Numbered from the stretch's first letter, positions 54,365 through 63,421 are shown. The stretch is 64,000 nucleotides of DNA from Halomonas sp. (GCF_029263665.1 NZ_JAJUFQ010000005.1:248001-312000), one strand, 5' to 3'. Program-made: numbers and translations. Notes: generated from the letters alone by a model not told the origin.

Positions 54365-56902
54365 ATGGCATACCTAACCAATGCCGACTTGCTTGAAGAT
54401 ATTGCGAATTTTATTGAGCATGCTAATAACGACATGGCAAACAATGTCAGCGTTCGCATCCTTCTTTCAAAACATTATGATGCATCAGACCTTCTGCTTG
54501 TTCATCTCAACGATAATAGCAGTCAGGTCACCCTCTTTTCCTATGAAGGAAAAAATAAACTGCATCAACTTTCGTTGCCCACCAGCTCTCTAAAAGGCAT
54601 TATTGAGCATCAAGATTTCTATCGACCCATCGTGGCTACAGCCTTTCCAGAACTCAATGCGTTTCTGGGAGATAACACTTCAACAAATAACACATCAATA
54701 AGCTTTACTCCGCTTAAATCTGAGGGTGAACTGATCGGATTTCTGGTTATTTCTCATAGAAGTCTGTCTGATTTATTGAGCTCTGATCAGCGTCAAGGAT
54801 TGAAGATTATCGCGAACCACTTCAAGAGCTTTCTGCAAGACAATGAATACGAAAAGAACCAGAAAATTTCTAATCACTCGGCAAATCATCTAATATCACG
54901 AATCCGCACCTTGCTTCAGCGGACACCAATCATGATCAACGCATTCGACGTCCACAGGCACTGTATCTTGTGGAACACAGAGTGTGAGCGTGTTTTTGGC
55001 TGGACTCATCGAGAGCTTCAAGAACTCCCCGACCCCATGTCTCTTTTCTACCCAGATACGGAGCAACGTGAAGCCATAGAAAGAGTCTTTGCATTTAATG
55101 ATGGCAGTGAATTTCTTGAGTGGCGGCCTCAAACACGCTGGGGAGACCAGCTCGTGACCTTGTGGGCTAATATTACTTTACCTGATGGGAGTGTATTGTG
55201 TATTGGGCATGATATTACTGAACAAAGAAAGTCAGAAAGTCAATCACGGCTGGCCGCCAGTGTCTTCGAATCCAGTTATGAAGGCATCATGATCTCGAAT
55301 TCTCATAATCGTATCAGCAATGTCAATCCGGCTTTTACTCGCATTACAGGTTACGAGAAAGATGAAGTAATAGGTCTCGATCCTTCTTTGCTTAGTTCTG
55401 GCAGGCACGATAGCACTTTTTTTCATGCACTATGGAAAAGTCTTGAAGAAACAGGCAGCTGGAAAGGAGAAGTCTGGAATCGCAGAAAAAATGGTGACAT
55501 CTACCCCCAGTTGTTATCTATTTCAGTAGTCAAGGACAAGAACGAATCTCTTCTCCACTATGTCTCAGTTTTCACCGATATCACCTATCTAAAGAATCAT
55601 GCTGCAGAGCTTGAGCACCTGGCACGTCATGATGCACTGACCAATATACCAAATCGGCTTATGTTCTCTGACAGGCTCGAAAGAGCAATTCAAGAGTCCA
55701 AGATAAAAAGAGATGTACTAGCTGTCTGTTATCTTGACCTTGATGGCTTCAAGCCAGTCAATGATACACTTGGACATGCTGCTGGAGACCAGTTGTTAAT
55801 CGTGGTCAGCAAACGTCTTCGTCAAGCCATGCGCTCCTGCGATACTCTGGCACGGTTGGGAGGCGATGAATTTGCCATTCTGCTGACAGGGCTGGACAAC
55901 GAACTTGAGTATATCGGTTTCGTTCAGCGAATCCTGGATATCATTGCTGAGCCGATTACTATTCAAAATAGCATCATTCACATATCAGCCAGTATTGGTG
56001 TTTCTCTATTCCCCAGAGATACCGCCAGTGCTGATACTTTGCTTCGACATGCTGATCATGCAATGTATCATGCAAAAAAATACGGAAAAAACAATTACCA
56101 TCTCTTCAGCCAGGGGGAAGATCAACTTGACCTAACCCAGAAGTTGCAGCAGGAGCGCATGGCTTCTGGAATAGAAAATGGTGAATTTTGTCTTTACTAT
56201 CAACCCAAGATGGATCTCGTCACGGATGAAATCATAGGGTTCGAAGCTCTATTACGCTGGCACCATCCCCAAAAAGGCATACTGAAGCCCAAATCATTCC
56301 TTTCCGCGATCATGGGCACACAGATGGAGTACATGATAGGTGAATGGGTGATCGAACAGGCCCTCGACCAGCTGCAATATTGGCAGCAGCAGGGGCTTCA
56401 CCTGATGCTGGGCTTCAATGTCAGCGCCAACCACCTGATGCGTCCAAGGTTCTCTGCTTTTCTTGGACAAGCGCTCAAGCGCCACCCTGATGTTGACAGC
56501 AAGTGTCTGATTCTGGAGTTTCAGGAAAGCATCGCTCTGGATGATGTTGAAGCAGCACAGGCTGTTCTTAATCACTGCCGAAGCCAAGGCGTGAAAGTCG
56601 CCTTGGATGACTTTGGCACAGGCTACTCCTCTTTGTCTTACCTCAAGAAACTACCTATAGACATCCTCAAGATTGATCGCAGCTTTGTGCACGATATCAT
56701 CGATGACCAAGATAGCCGCGGGCTTATCAGCAACATTATCCAACTGGCAAAAACACTCAAGCTCCAAGTGATTGCAGAGGGTATTGAATCCAAGGCACAA
56801 GGTAATCTACTGTTGGCTCTGGGTTGCTCTCTGGTACAAGGCAATGCGATAGCCAAGCCTATGCCTGCCGAAAGAGTCATCGAATGGCTCGAAGCAAGAT
56901 GA
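54365..56902 (+). CDS. PAS-GGDEF-EAL cyclic-di-GMP protein
   Basis: 845-residue cytosolic protein: an N-terminal GAF-like region, two PAS domains (about residues 185-300 and 300-420), GGDEF (RLGGDEFAILL near 498) and EAL (GFEALLRWHHP near 625). DDFGTGYSSLSYL and the AEGIES loop are intact. The EFQES variant of the usual Glu-x-Thr-Glu-Ser and QGNAIAKPMP for QGYLF suggest altered kinetics or specificity. ATG at 54365 has AGGGA 8 bases upstream. No membrane segments. Notably AT-rich compared with neighbours, so probably acquired. Confidence 0.92.
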   Translation: MAYLTNADLLEDIANFIEHANNDMANNVSVRILLSKHYDASDLLLVHLNDNSSQVTLFSYEGKNKLHQLSLPTSSLKGIIEHQDFYRPIVATAFPELNAFLGDNTSTNNTSISFTPLKSEGELIGFLVISHRSLSDLLSSDQRQGLKIIANHFKSFLQDNEYEKNQKISNHSANHLISRIRTLLQRTPIMINAFDVHRHCILWNTECERVFGWTHRELQELPDPMSLFYPDTEQREAIERVFAFNDGSEFLEWRPQTRWGDQLVTLWANITLPDGSVLCIGHDITEQRKSESQSRLAASVFESSYEGIMISNSHNRISNVNPAFTRITGYEKDEVIGLDPSLLSSGRHDSTFFHALWKSLEETGSWKGEVWNRRKNGDIYPQLLSISVVKDKNESLLHYVSVFTDITYLKNHAAELEHLARHDALTNIPNRLMFSDRLERAIQESKIKRDVLAVCYLDLDGFKPVNDTLGHAAGDQLLIVVSKRLRQAMRSCDTLARLGGDEFAILLTGLDNELEYIGFVQRILDIIAEPITIQNSIIHISASIGVSLFPRDTASADTLLRHADHAMYHAKKYGKNNYHLFSQGEDQLDLTQKLQQERMASGIENGEFCLYYQPKMDLVTDEIIGFEALLRWHHPQKGILKPKSFLSAIMGTQMEYMIGEWVIEQALDQLQYWQQQGLHLMLGFNVSANHLMRPRFSAFLGQALKRHPDVDSKCLILEFQESIALDDVEAAQAVLNHCRSQGVKVALDDFGTGYSSLSYLKKLPIDILKIDRSFVHDIIDDQDSRGLISNIIQLAKTLKLQVIAEGIESKAQGNLLLALGCSLVQGNAIAKPMPAERVIEWLEAR

Positions 56903-56920
56903 GCCGAACAGTCGCAGCGG

Positions 56921-56947
56921 GAGGCGGTACTACGACCGCCTCTTTTT
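56921..56947 (+). terminator. Terminator of the GGDEF-EAL gene
   Basis: Stem GAGGCGGT/ACCGCCTC with a six-base loop and TTTTTC. Confidence 0.88.
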
Positions 56948-56956
56948 CAGCGCCGC

Positions 56957-57403
56957 CTACTCATCGGGAATTTCCGTCTCGACCAGTTGTGCCAACAAGG
57001 ACAGTGACTCCTGCCATCCGACATGGCAGGCCTCTGCGGGGATGAGATCGGGAATGCCTTCCTGGGTGATATTCAGCTCAGTCCCGCATGATACAGGGGT
57101 TAGCGCAACGGTCACCTGCATCTCGCCAGGCAAGCCAGGGGCATCAAAGGTGTCTGTATGGCGGATTCGCTCTGCATGCACTAATTCCAGATACTCCCCA
57201 CCGAAAGAATGCTTCTGACCTGTAGTGAAATTGGTGAACGACATTTTGTAGGAACCACCGACACGAGCGTCCAGATGGTGCACTTGGGCGACAAAGCCGT
57301 TGGGTGGAAGCCACTTGACCAAGGCAGCGGGATCAAGGAAAGCTCGATAGACTCGTTCAGGCGACGCCCGAAGAACGCGATGAAGACGGATGGTACTGGG
57401 CAT
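56957..57403 (-). CDS. SRPBCC (AHSA1-like) protein
   Basis: 148-residue START/Bet v1-like protein of the AHSA1 family: RLHRVLRASPERVYRAFLD, then KWLPPNGFVA, and GGSYKMSFTN. The C-terminal helix holds LLAQLVETEIPDE. These bind small hydrophobic ligands; ligand unknown. The gene ends close after the GGDEF-EAL terminator. Confidence 0.88.
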   Translation of the reverse strand: MPSTIRLHRVLRASPERVYRAFLDPAALVKWLPPNGFVAQVHHLDARVGGSYKMSFTNFTTGQKHSFGGEYLELVHAERIRHTDTFDAPGLPGEMQVTVALTPVSCGTELNITQEGIPDLIPAEACHVGWQESLSLLAQLVETEIPDE

Positions 57404-57903
57404 GACGCGTTACTCCTCTGATTGACTCCATTCCAAGGGAACCACCTTCTATAGTCGAGCAGGCAAGTGCGATTTCGACAACCCGACTTCTTTCACGAAT
57501 GGAGCACCGCCAGTTCATCCTGCCTGATCACCATGATGGTTGATTTCCACTGTTGAAATCCATGAGCTGGCCTAAAATCAATCAATAGCTGGTCACGATG
57601 GAGGTGCGACGAGCAGACACCGCCGGTTCTCCGACCAGCTGAGGAATCGATAAGATTTCGAAGCACATGGAATGGTTTAAATTCAGACAGTAAAGTCGAG
57701 TGAATTTATAGAGGGTTAATGCACTTGAAGAGTTGCTGCACTTGGAGGTCTTTTTACATGAAGAGCTTTTGCACATGAAGTGCTTTAGTACTTAAGGAGC
57801 AGCTGTATATGAGGAATTAATGTACTTAAGCACCTGCGTGCTCGAAAGCTGATGCATCTAGACAACCTAAGCTGCACTCGGTAAGTAGCATCCGGAGGCA
57901 GTC
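57404..57903. other. Intergenic region before the CBS gene
   Basis: About 500 bases; the left part has no gene, and the right part holds the 17-base repeat (57704-57855). Confidence 0.4.
57704..57855. repeat. Degenerate 17-base tandem repeat, about nine units
   Basis: Unit boundaries at 57704, 57721, 57738, 57756, 57773, 57790, 57807, 57824 and 57841, mostly 17 bases apart, with a shared core like ACATGAAGAGC then a T-rich end. Units 57756-57772 and 57773-57789 are the best preserved. 17 is not a multiple of 3, so it is not a coding repeat. It ends about 50 bases before the CBS gene. Confidence 0.65.
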
Positions 57904-58344
57904 ATGAAAGTCAAGCAAGCAATGTCGCCCCTGCACGTCAAGCAGGCAATGCACAAGGGCTGTACCTGGTGCCACCCTGACATGTCATTGTCAGAAGTCG
58001 CGAAAATACTGCGCGACGAAGACATTGGTGCGGTTCCCATTGGCGAAAACGATAAGCTGATAGGCATGGTGACCGACCGAGACATCGTCTGCCGTGGCGT
58101 AGCGCGAGGAGACATTTCCTCACTGACCGCTCGCGACGTAATGACCGCAGGTATCGAGTGGTGCTTTGAAGACGACGACATGAATACTGCCATACAGCTA
58201 ATGGAGGAGCAGCACCTGCGTCGCATGCCAGTGATGAACTTCAACAAGCGCATGGTGGGAATGCTGAGCCTCGGAGATGTTTCACATATGGTGGCCAATG
58301 AACAATCTGGAGAGCTTACCTCAGCAGTAACTGCCCATCACTGA
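57904..58344 (+). CDS. CBS-domain pair protein
   Basis: 146-residue two-CBS protein: MSLSEVAKILRDEDIGAVPI and DRDIVCRGVARG for the first, DDMNTAIQLMEEQHLRRMPV for the second. CBS pairs bind adenine nucleotides and sense energy state; partner unknown. Start at 57904 has GGAGG about 10 bases upstream. Preceded by a repeat array. Confidence 0.9.
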   Translation: MKVKQAMSPLHVKQAMHKGCTWCHPDMSLSEVAKILRDEDIGAVPIGENDKLIGMVTDRDIVCRGVARGDISSLTARDVMTAGIEWCFEDDDMNTAIQLMEEQHLRRMPVMNFNKRMVGMLSLGDVSHMVANEQSGELTSAVTAHH

Positions 58345-58531
58345 GTGCCTATTGCCTGAAGAACGCTGTATCCCTGTGCAGCTCCTCATACCGCACTCAT
58401 ATCCATATTCACCACATGGGCTCTCCGTCGTGATGGGCTGTACAGAATGGGCAATATCTTATAGACCAGGGGGCAGTCACTTTGACGCCTCCTGGCCCTT
58501 TGATGTGTCCTGGTTACCCGAGACCAAAGGA

Positions 58532-59119
58532 TCAGGCACCAATGTCTTCATCGTATTCCTTGTCCTTGTACTCATGTACAGGAGAGTCGTCATCGCAGTC
58601 TGCGTCATGCATGAATGTCTGGGTAACATCTACTGCTCCCAAATCCTGAATAGTACGCCGCCCCAGCAATACCGGGTAAATCATACCGTCGCGGTCCCGG
58701 AGACTGAACTGTTCTTCATAGAATTCTCCTCCAACGCAGACAGTCATCAATACTGCTGGACGACTATCCTCACCACCTGCTCCACTCAGTGCCAGTTTGC
58801 GAACGACCTCACGTTCGAAGGTCTTCGAAATCGTGTCGTCAGTTGCCTCATCTTCCACTTCGACATCGAAACGCACCCAGTCTTCTCCGTCGCGCTCGAA
58901 TTCCTCGATATTTTCCGCCTGCATTGATGAAGTCAATGCACCGGTATCGAGCTTGGCCTTGACTTCAGGCCCCCAAGATGGGTCGATGGTCACCTTCTCT
59001 ACCCAGCCATAGGTACTGTGTTTCCCATCACTGGCCATCGCCACACTGCTGATCAGCCCCGTGCTCATCAGACCTGCAGCAAGGCACGTGGTCAAGGTAT
59101 GGCGCGTCGACTTAAACAT
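58532..59119 (-). CDS. Retropepsin-like aspartic protease domain protein (RimK-associated zinc protease family)
   Basis: 195-residue secreted protein with a signal peptide (residues 1-30, ending Val-Ala-Met-Ala-Ser) and the family core KAKLDTGALTSSM, with a possible aspartic Asp-Thr-Gly, later LLGRRTIQDLG. The family was named an ATP-dependent zinc protease but resembles retroviral aspartic proteases. Periplasmic role and substrate unknown. GGAG precedes the ATG. It lies next to the peptide locus, but no evidence links them. Confidence 0.8.
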   Translation of the reverse strand: MFKSTRHTLTTCLAAGLMSTGLISSVAMASDGKHSTYGWVEKVTIDPSWGPEVKAKLDTGALTSSMQAENIEEFERDGEDWVRFDVEVEDEATDDTISKTFEREVVRKLALSGAGGEDSRPAVLMTVCVGGEFYEEQFSLRDRDGMIYPVLLGRRTIQDLGAVDVTQTFMHDADCDDDSPVHEYKDKEYDEDIGA

Positions 59120-59298
59120 TGCTTCTCCTTGGGTTGGCCGCTCAGAGCTTTCCCGGCTTTGAAATGTCCTGTCGGCCTGTTCGCCGATTCACACATGACC
59201 GAATGATGCCCGAGAGAACTGTCATCAGAATGAAGATCCTATTCATCTTCAGTTCATATTACACGCTCCAAGCTCTCTCATGGGCTTCCATCCATGCC

Positions 59299-60078
59299 CT
59301 ATGAGCCCACCACCCTGGTTGTTTTTTGTTGCCTGGTCCACTTCCCCTCTTTCTTATCTATATATTGAAAGTACTCGTTTGAGAATGAGCCCTGAATGCA
59401 GACCGAACGATTAGGGATGCTATTGACTTCCCCCATCGATAAGGCCACATTCATTGCTCCGGGCCCTGTCATATCAAAGACACCATAAATCTTGTTCTCA
59501 CGAATATTGCTAATGACCGTATCAATGACCCTTTTAACATGAGGGTCGTATGGACAAGCAGCCAGAAAGTAATTGGATAACTCACCTTTCTTTGTGGCGA
59601 TAAACAGCTCATGATGACGTGCCACAAGAAATTCCAAAGGCCATACGGCATGTGCATCGATATCCATATACACACCACCTTCCCTGTAGATGACAAGAAG
59701 TCGCCATAGATCAGCCTGGGCGGCCCCAATCTGAAGCTTCCTATAACAATCGTATATATCTGATGAAAAATTATCTTTAATATAATTCATTCTATCGCCC
59801 GTAGTCATGAAGCGATAATTGAAACTAAATCCCATCAACCTATTCACTAGATAATTTATATATACTGGAAAGGTCACTTTCTCAGTGTAATTCGTCTGCC
59901 ACAAGGTTCTAGGAATATGATCTTTTTCATTATCACGCAACCATATGGCATTGGATTGTGCAGGAATTCGAAAACGATGATGGGGCACCACGCTATGAAA
60001 AATATACGAAAAGGTCTTGGATATGGCCCCGATGAATTTCAGAATCCTTCCCGAAGCCAGCCTTAACGTGAAAATCAT
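59299..60078 (-). CDS. OCH1-like glycosyltransferase
   Basis: 259-residue glycosyltransferase of the sugar-binding DXD type (Gly_transf_sug, OCH1/CapU-like): PRTLWQTNYTEKV at the start of the fold, AAQADLWRLLVIYREGGVYMDID with the DXD motif, and GPGAMNVALS. ATG at 60078 is chosen because GAGGAAG lies just upstream. AT-rich compared with housekeeping genes. It is on the same strand as the GG-leader peptides and directly downstream of one, so glycosylation of those peptides is possible but unproven. Confidence 0.8.
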   Translation of the reverse strand: MIFTLRLASGRILKFIGAISKTFSYIFHSVVPHHRFRIPAQSNAIWLRDNEKDHIPRTLWQTNYTEKVTFPVYINYLVNRLMGFSFNYRFMTTGDRMNYIKDNFSSDIYDCYRKLQIGAAQADLWRLLVIYREGGVYMDIDAHAVWPLEFLVARHHELFIATKKGELSNYFLAACPYDPHVKRVIDTVISNIRENKIYGVFDMTGPGAMNVALSMGEVNSIPNRSVCIQGSFSNEYFQYIDKKEGKWTRQQKTTRVVGS

Positions 60079-60302
60079 AGGGCACTTCCTCTGTTTCATC
60101 CACCGCGACAGTTCTTGCCTCTGTCGCACGATGCTGTCCAAGAATGAAGATCGGGGGAGATATCCAAAGCAGATACAGAACTGACAGTGTCAGCTTGACG
60201 GGATGATAAACAGAAAAAGATGAAGAAAAGGTGAATGCACTCAGCTATTCAAGTTCTGCCCAGCGATTCCCTATCTTTCAGTATTGTCGTCATACAATGA
60301 AA

Positions 60303-60328
60303 CAGGCAGTGCCCAATGGCACTGCCTG
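60303..60328 (-). terminator. Terminator of the first GG-leader peptide gene
   Basis: Perfect 11-bp stem (CAGGCAGTGCC with GGCACTGCCTG), CAAT loop, then TTTCATTG on the minus strand. Confidence 0.8.
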
Positions 60329-60428
60329 AAGCTACATCATTGAACTCTCGTTATCATTAAGATATCGGTATCATGAAGCTATCGTTACAGGTATCGATAT
60401 TTCATCGGCTACCGAATGAGGACTTAAC

Positions 60429-60686
60429 TTAAGAGAGCAGCGGAAGTCCACCTGTAACACCACCCGTGAGGCCTCCCAGACTCCCCAACAGGCTGTTCAA
60501 GGAACCCAGAATGAGTGCAGGTGTCAAGGCAATACCTGTATAAGCACTTGCGACCAGAGCGGCAGCACCGCCGAGGAGCAGGGAGCCGCCCTCGATGAAG
60601 TCACCATATGCATCGTCAAAACTGATACCACCGGCTACGGCATCAATTTCATTATTATTCAGAACACGAAGTGTAGATTCAGACAT
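60429..60686 (-). CDS. Double-glycine leader peptide 1
   Basis: 85-residue peptide. The first 20 residues, MSESTLRVLNNNEIDAVAGG, form a leader ending in Gly-Gly, like substrates of C39-peptidase transporters. The predicted mature 65-residue peptide is Gly/Ala/Leu-rich and hydrophobic, with SAYTGIALTPALILGSL in the middle and Gly-Gly-rich termini. GGGGGA lies just before the ATG. Its own terminator follows. It may be a bacteriocin-like or other secreted peptide; no function is shown. Confidence 0.8.
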   Translation of the reverse strand: MSESTLRVLNNNEIDAVAGGISFDDAYGDFIEGGSLLLGGAAALVASAYTGIALTPALILGSLNSLLGSLGGLTGGVTGGLPLLS

Positions 60687-61213
60687 GATTCCCCCTAGAT
60701 TTGCGTTACAGATTGCGATTTTCTTTTTTGAAAGGACATACAGCTTTTAAAATATTGGCGATAATTCTGTATGAGTCAAAAATATATTGTGTTGTTTTTG
60801 AGAGGTATTGTCCTTTATGTAACTTTAGATTTACTTTTGGAAACACCTCATGATTCTTCTACTCACTGCATCTGCGCCCCATCCAGGTGCATACATTTCT
60901 TCCATGAAACCTGCGAGACAAATCATGTACCCCTTCACTTCTGCTTCCGTTCGCAGAAGAAAAGCATGAACAAGCATCATTCATATACAGGAACATTATC
61001 ATGCACAACGTAACATTCCAGCCCATATGGGCTTATGGTCGGCATTGAATACAGATAGGGTGAGGCTAAAGCATCCAGGCAAATATGCGCAGATTCAACA
61101 CAATGCGCACAGATCTGGCTGTAGCGCTTAGCTCAGTTCGGATGATATCAGTGCTACTCTAATGACATGGAGCCACGAACCTGGACTCATGCTGTCATCA
61201 AGAGGTGAAGAAA
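60687..61213. other. Intergenic region upstream of peptide 1
   Basis: About 520 bases, AT-rich near 60,700-60,850, without a credible gene. It holds the promoter of peptide 1 on the minus strand (TTGACT is visible about 80 bases from the ATG). Confidence 0.4.
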
Positions 61214-61480
61214 GTGGACGACAATGCGCTGAAACGAGTAGACGAACCTAGCGACGATGCCAAGTTCCTGTCTGTGGGGGACTTGGCCCACGCGCAAAAT
61301 GAAAGTGGCCAGCTTCTCACCTTATTAGTGCTGGGACTACTTTCTGACAACCGCTACCATGTCAGAATCATCGGGGTCACCAGCCAACACAATCAGCGCG
61401 TCAGCTTCATTGGAGATGAGATTGATGTCGACTGGGATTGTCTGTTTTCCCTGCGAAAACAGACCAGGAGCACCACCTGA
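61214..61480 (+). CDS. Hypothetical protein
   Basis: 88-residue frame starting GTG 61214 with AGAGGTGA a few bases upstream. It contains KFLSVGDLAHAQNESGQLLT and VSFIGDEIDVDWDCLF; protein-like, no family recognised. It is the only plus-strand frame in the peptide locus. Confidence 0.45.
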   Translation: MDDNALKRVDEPSDDAKFLSVGDLAHAQNESGQLLTLLVLGLLSDNRYHVRIIGVTSQHNQRVSFIGDEIDVDWDCLFSLRKQTRSTT

Positions 61481-61638
61481 AAGATCCATCATCTCAACCG
61501 ATCACGTTGCTCCTGCCAATGACAGAGACTCTGGGTCCACACACAAACAGCCGCCTCTACCGCAACAGGCGACACAGTCGCGACTTGTCATTCCGCCATG
61601 TGGAACCATGGCTTGAATTCACAGTGGCTAAATAAAAA

Positions 61639-61658
61639 GCCCCACTCTGCAGTGGAGC
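61639..61658 (-). terminator. Terminator of GG-leader peptide 2 gene
   Basis: 8-bp stem (one G-U pair), CTGC/GCAG loop, and TTTTTATTT on the minus strand. Confidence 0.8.
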
Positions 61659-61688
61659 CTCTATTGACGCCAACGCACCGAGATCGGC

Positions 61689-61883
61689 TTAGCGGAAGAA
61701 ACTGCCCAGGAAACCGGTCAGAAAGCTCTCTACCGTGTCTTCCAGCATTCCTTGTGCAAAATCCGACAACTCATCGAATGAAAACTCGGTACCATTTATT
61801 GAAACAGACGGCTCAAAGCTGAAACCGCCAGCAACGGCGTCGAGTTCATTATCACTTAAAGTACGCATCGTTGATTCGCTCAT
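61689..61883 (-). CDS. Double-glycine leader peptide 2
   Basis: 64-residue peptide with the leader MSESTMRTLSDNELDAVAGG, nearly identical to peptide 1's, and a 44-residue acidic mature part quite unlike the others (FSFEPSVSINGTEFSFDELS, then LEDTVESFLTGFLGSFF). GGAGAAA precedes the ATG. Its own terminator follows. A paralogue specialised for another partner or activity is possible (inference). Confidence 0.8.
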   Translation of the reverse strand: MSESTMRTLSDNELDAVAGGFSFEPSVSINGTEFSFDELSDFAQGMLEDTVESFLTGFLGSFFR

Positions 61884-62322
61884 GACTTTCTCCAGAATAG
61901 GAATATTGGTGGTTCAACGCGATTATTTTCGCCCCACCAAGCTCAGGTCAATCTTGAATCGTGAAGTTGATAAGCGATAATTTACAAGGAGTTAGAAGGT
62001 GTAACAATCCTCCTCGCTCCATCGCCCTCTACCTGAGTCATGCAGGTTGTTCACCACATACACCGGACTCAGCTCAAGGAATGTCCTCTCAGTAGCAGAG
62101 CATGATCAAGGGCACCAGAACTCCTTGGCAGATCATTTGGCGACTCATCTTGCGCTGACCACGACACACCCATTTCTGGCCTTGCCCTGGCTCTGCGATT
62201 GGCGCTGGCTGACGAGTAACAATTGGACAGTCTCTGTCCGTAGATGCCGTGTCTGCTGCCCTCCACCAGCCAGACAGACAATCTGTCATGTCTGGCCGTG
62301 CTTTAGATCATGCAATAGATGC
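61884..62322. other. Intergenic region between peptide 2 and Hint gene
   Basis: About 440 bases without a credible gene; the peptide 2 promoter is inside. I see no terminator for the Hint gene at its 3' end. Confidence 0.4.
61922..61951 (-). promoter_or_regulatory. Possible promoter of peptide 2
   Basis: On the minus strand, TTGACC, 18-base spacer, AATAAT, upstream of the peptide 2 ribosome site. The -10 matches five of six. Confidence 0.4.
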
Positions 62323-63066
62323 TCAGGCCGTCTTGGCGATCTCAGGCACAGAATCCATGTCGATACCAAGACGCAGGCGCAGGGCCAGAGGCAACAGGCG
62401 GCGGGCAGAGATGCGGTGCCGCGGCATTTCGACGATTCTCGTCTCGTTGCCGTAGAGCGCTACATATTCATCGTAGTTATCGAATGCCTTGCGCTCGATA
62501 TAATCGACGTAGGTCTCCGCTTCAGTGCCATTGGCAAGGATAACTTCATGATTCTCTGTCTCGATATGGTAATAAGTCACCGTATCGGGCAGCTCATTCC
62601 ACGAGACATAGTCAATCGAGCCATGGTTGACCAGTGCACCGGCATTGATGACCAGTCCATCAATGATGACACCGTGGCTGGCAGTGAGAACGAGATCACG
62701 GTTCGGCTTGCCAGGTTCCAGGGCACCTGCACTGATACGCACGGGGCGAAGCTTTTCATTGCCCGAGGCCACAGGACGGAAGGTCTGATGACCAATCCAC
62801 TTCACTGCAACCTGCTCTCCACTTGCAGTCATCACCCGATCACCGATGGACAGCGTCTCCACTGCCACTTCACCGTTGGGTGTGGCAATCATTGAGCCTG
62901 CCGCAAAGCAGATGCCGATTTCTTCGAGTGCATCTTGCACTTCCTCGACAATGTCCCCTACGGCGTCCTCGATGGCAGGCAGGATTTCTTCCTCAATCAC
63001 GTCCTGGATGTTCTCGATGACATCTCCTACAACGTCCTTGATGACATCCTCGATGCTTGTACTCAT
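62323..63066 (-). CDS. Hint-domain protein with acidic helical N-terminus
   Basis: 247-residue protein. Residues 1-52 form a repetitive acidic helix (Ile/Val every few residues among Glu/Asp). From Cys53 a Hint_2 domain (Hedgehog/intein type) starts with ICFAAGSMIATPNGEVAVET; block B is Thr128-Ala-Ser-His131, and YYHIETENHEVILANGTEAET follows. Cys and Thr-x-x-His suggest cleavage or splicing at residue 52, releasing or modifying the N-terminal helix. There is no C-terminal Asn-based splicing end. GAGGAG precedes the ATG. It lies between two GG-peptide genes on the same strand. Confidence 0.82.
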   Translation of the reverse strand: MSTSIEDVIKDVVGDVIENIQDVIEEEILPAIEDAVGDIVEEVQDALEEIGICFAAGSMIATPNGEVAVETLSIGDRVMTASGEQVAVKWIGHQTFRPVASGNEKLRPVRISAGALEPGKPNRDLVLTASHGVIIDGLVINAGALVNHGSIDYVSWNELPDTVTYYHIETENHEVILANGTEAETYVDYIERKAFDNYDEYVALYGNETRIVEMPRHRISARRLLPLALRLRLGIDMDSVPEIAKTA

Positions 63067-63421
63067 TGTCGTGTCTCCTCGACTGGGTTGGCCTATGGAT
63101 TACCGGATCGCCGGAATTGCCATGGGTTATCGTTAAGTGTCAGACCCCCTCTCTCAGGATGACATTCATTGCATGTAACTATTTCAAATTACTGCACGAT
63201 TTCATCCCGGATGATCCTAATCAGGATCGTCTGACACCGCGCTTCGAGTTCACTACGCTTCGAATTCCTGCCTTATCCAATAGACCTTGTTGTTGTTTCA
63301 AGTCCATGAGGCAGGTTGTTATTATTTTTCAAATAAAACAGGCAATGCTTGATGCATTGCCTATTTCCACCCATCCATAGCAGGCGGGCAGGCTGATTAT
63401 GTATATGCCTCGCTCGGAAGC
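63067..63421. other. Intergenic region
   Basis: About 355 bases holding the Hint gene promoter and the peptide 3 terminator; no other feature seen. Confidence 0.4.
63340..63362 (-). terminator. Terminator of GG-leader peptide 3 gene
   Basis: 9-bp stem (AGGCAATGC with GCATTGCCT), five-base loop, then TGTTTTATTT on the minus strand. Confidence 0.82.

Noticed and set aside
57704..57855. CRISPR array
   Set aside because: Units are contiguous and degenerate with no unique spacers, and no cas genes are present.
58532..59119. Retropepsin-like protein as the leader peptidase for the GG peptides
   Set aside because: It is a periplasmic protein with an aspartic-type motif; Gly-Gly leaders are removed by cysteine C39 domains, and it lies outside the peptide cluster.
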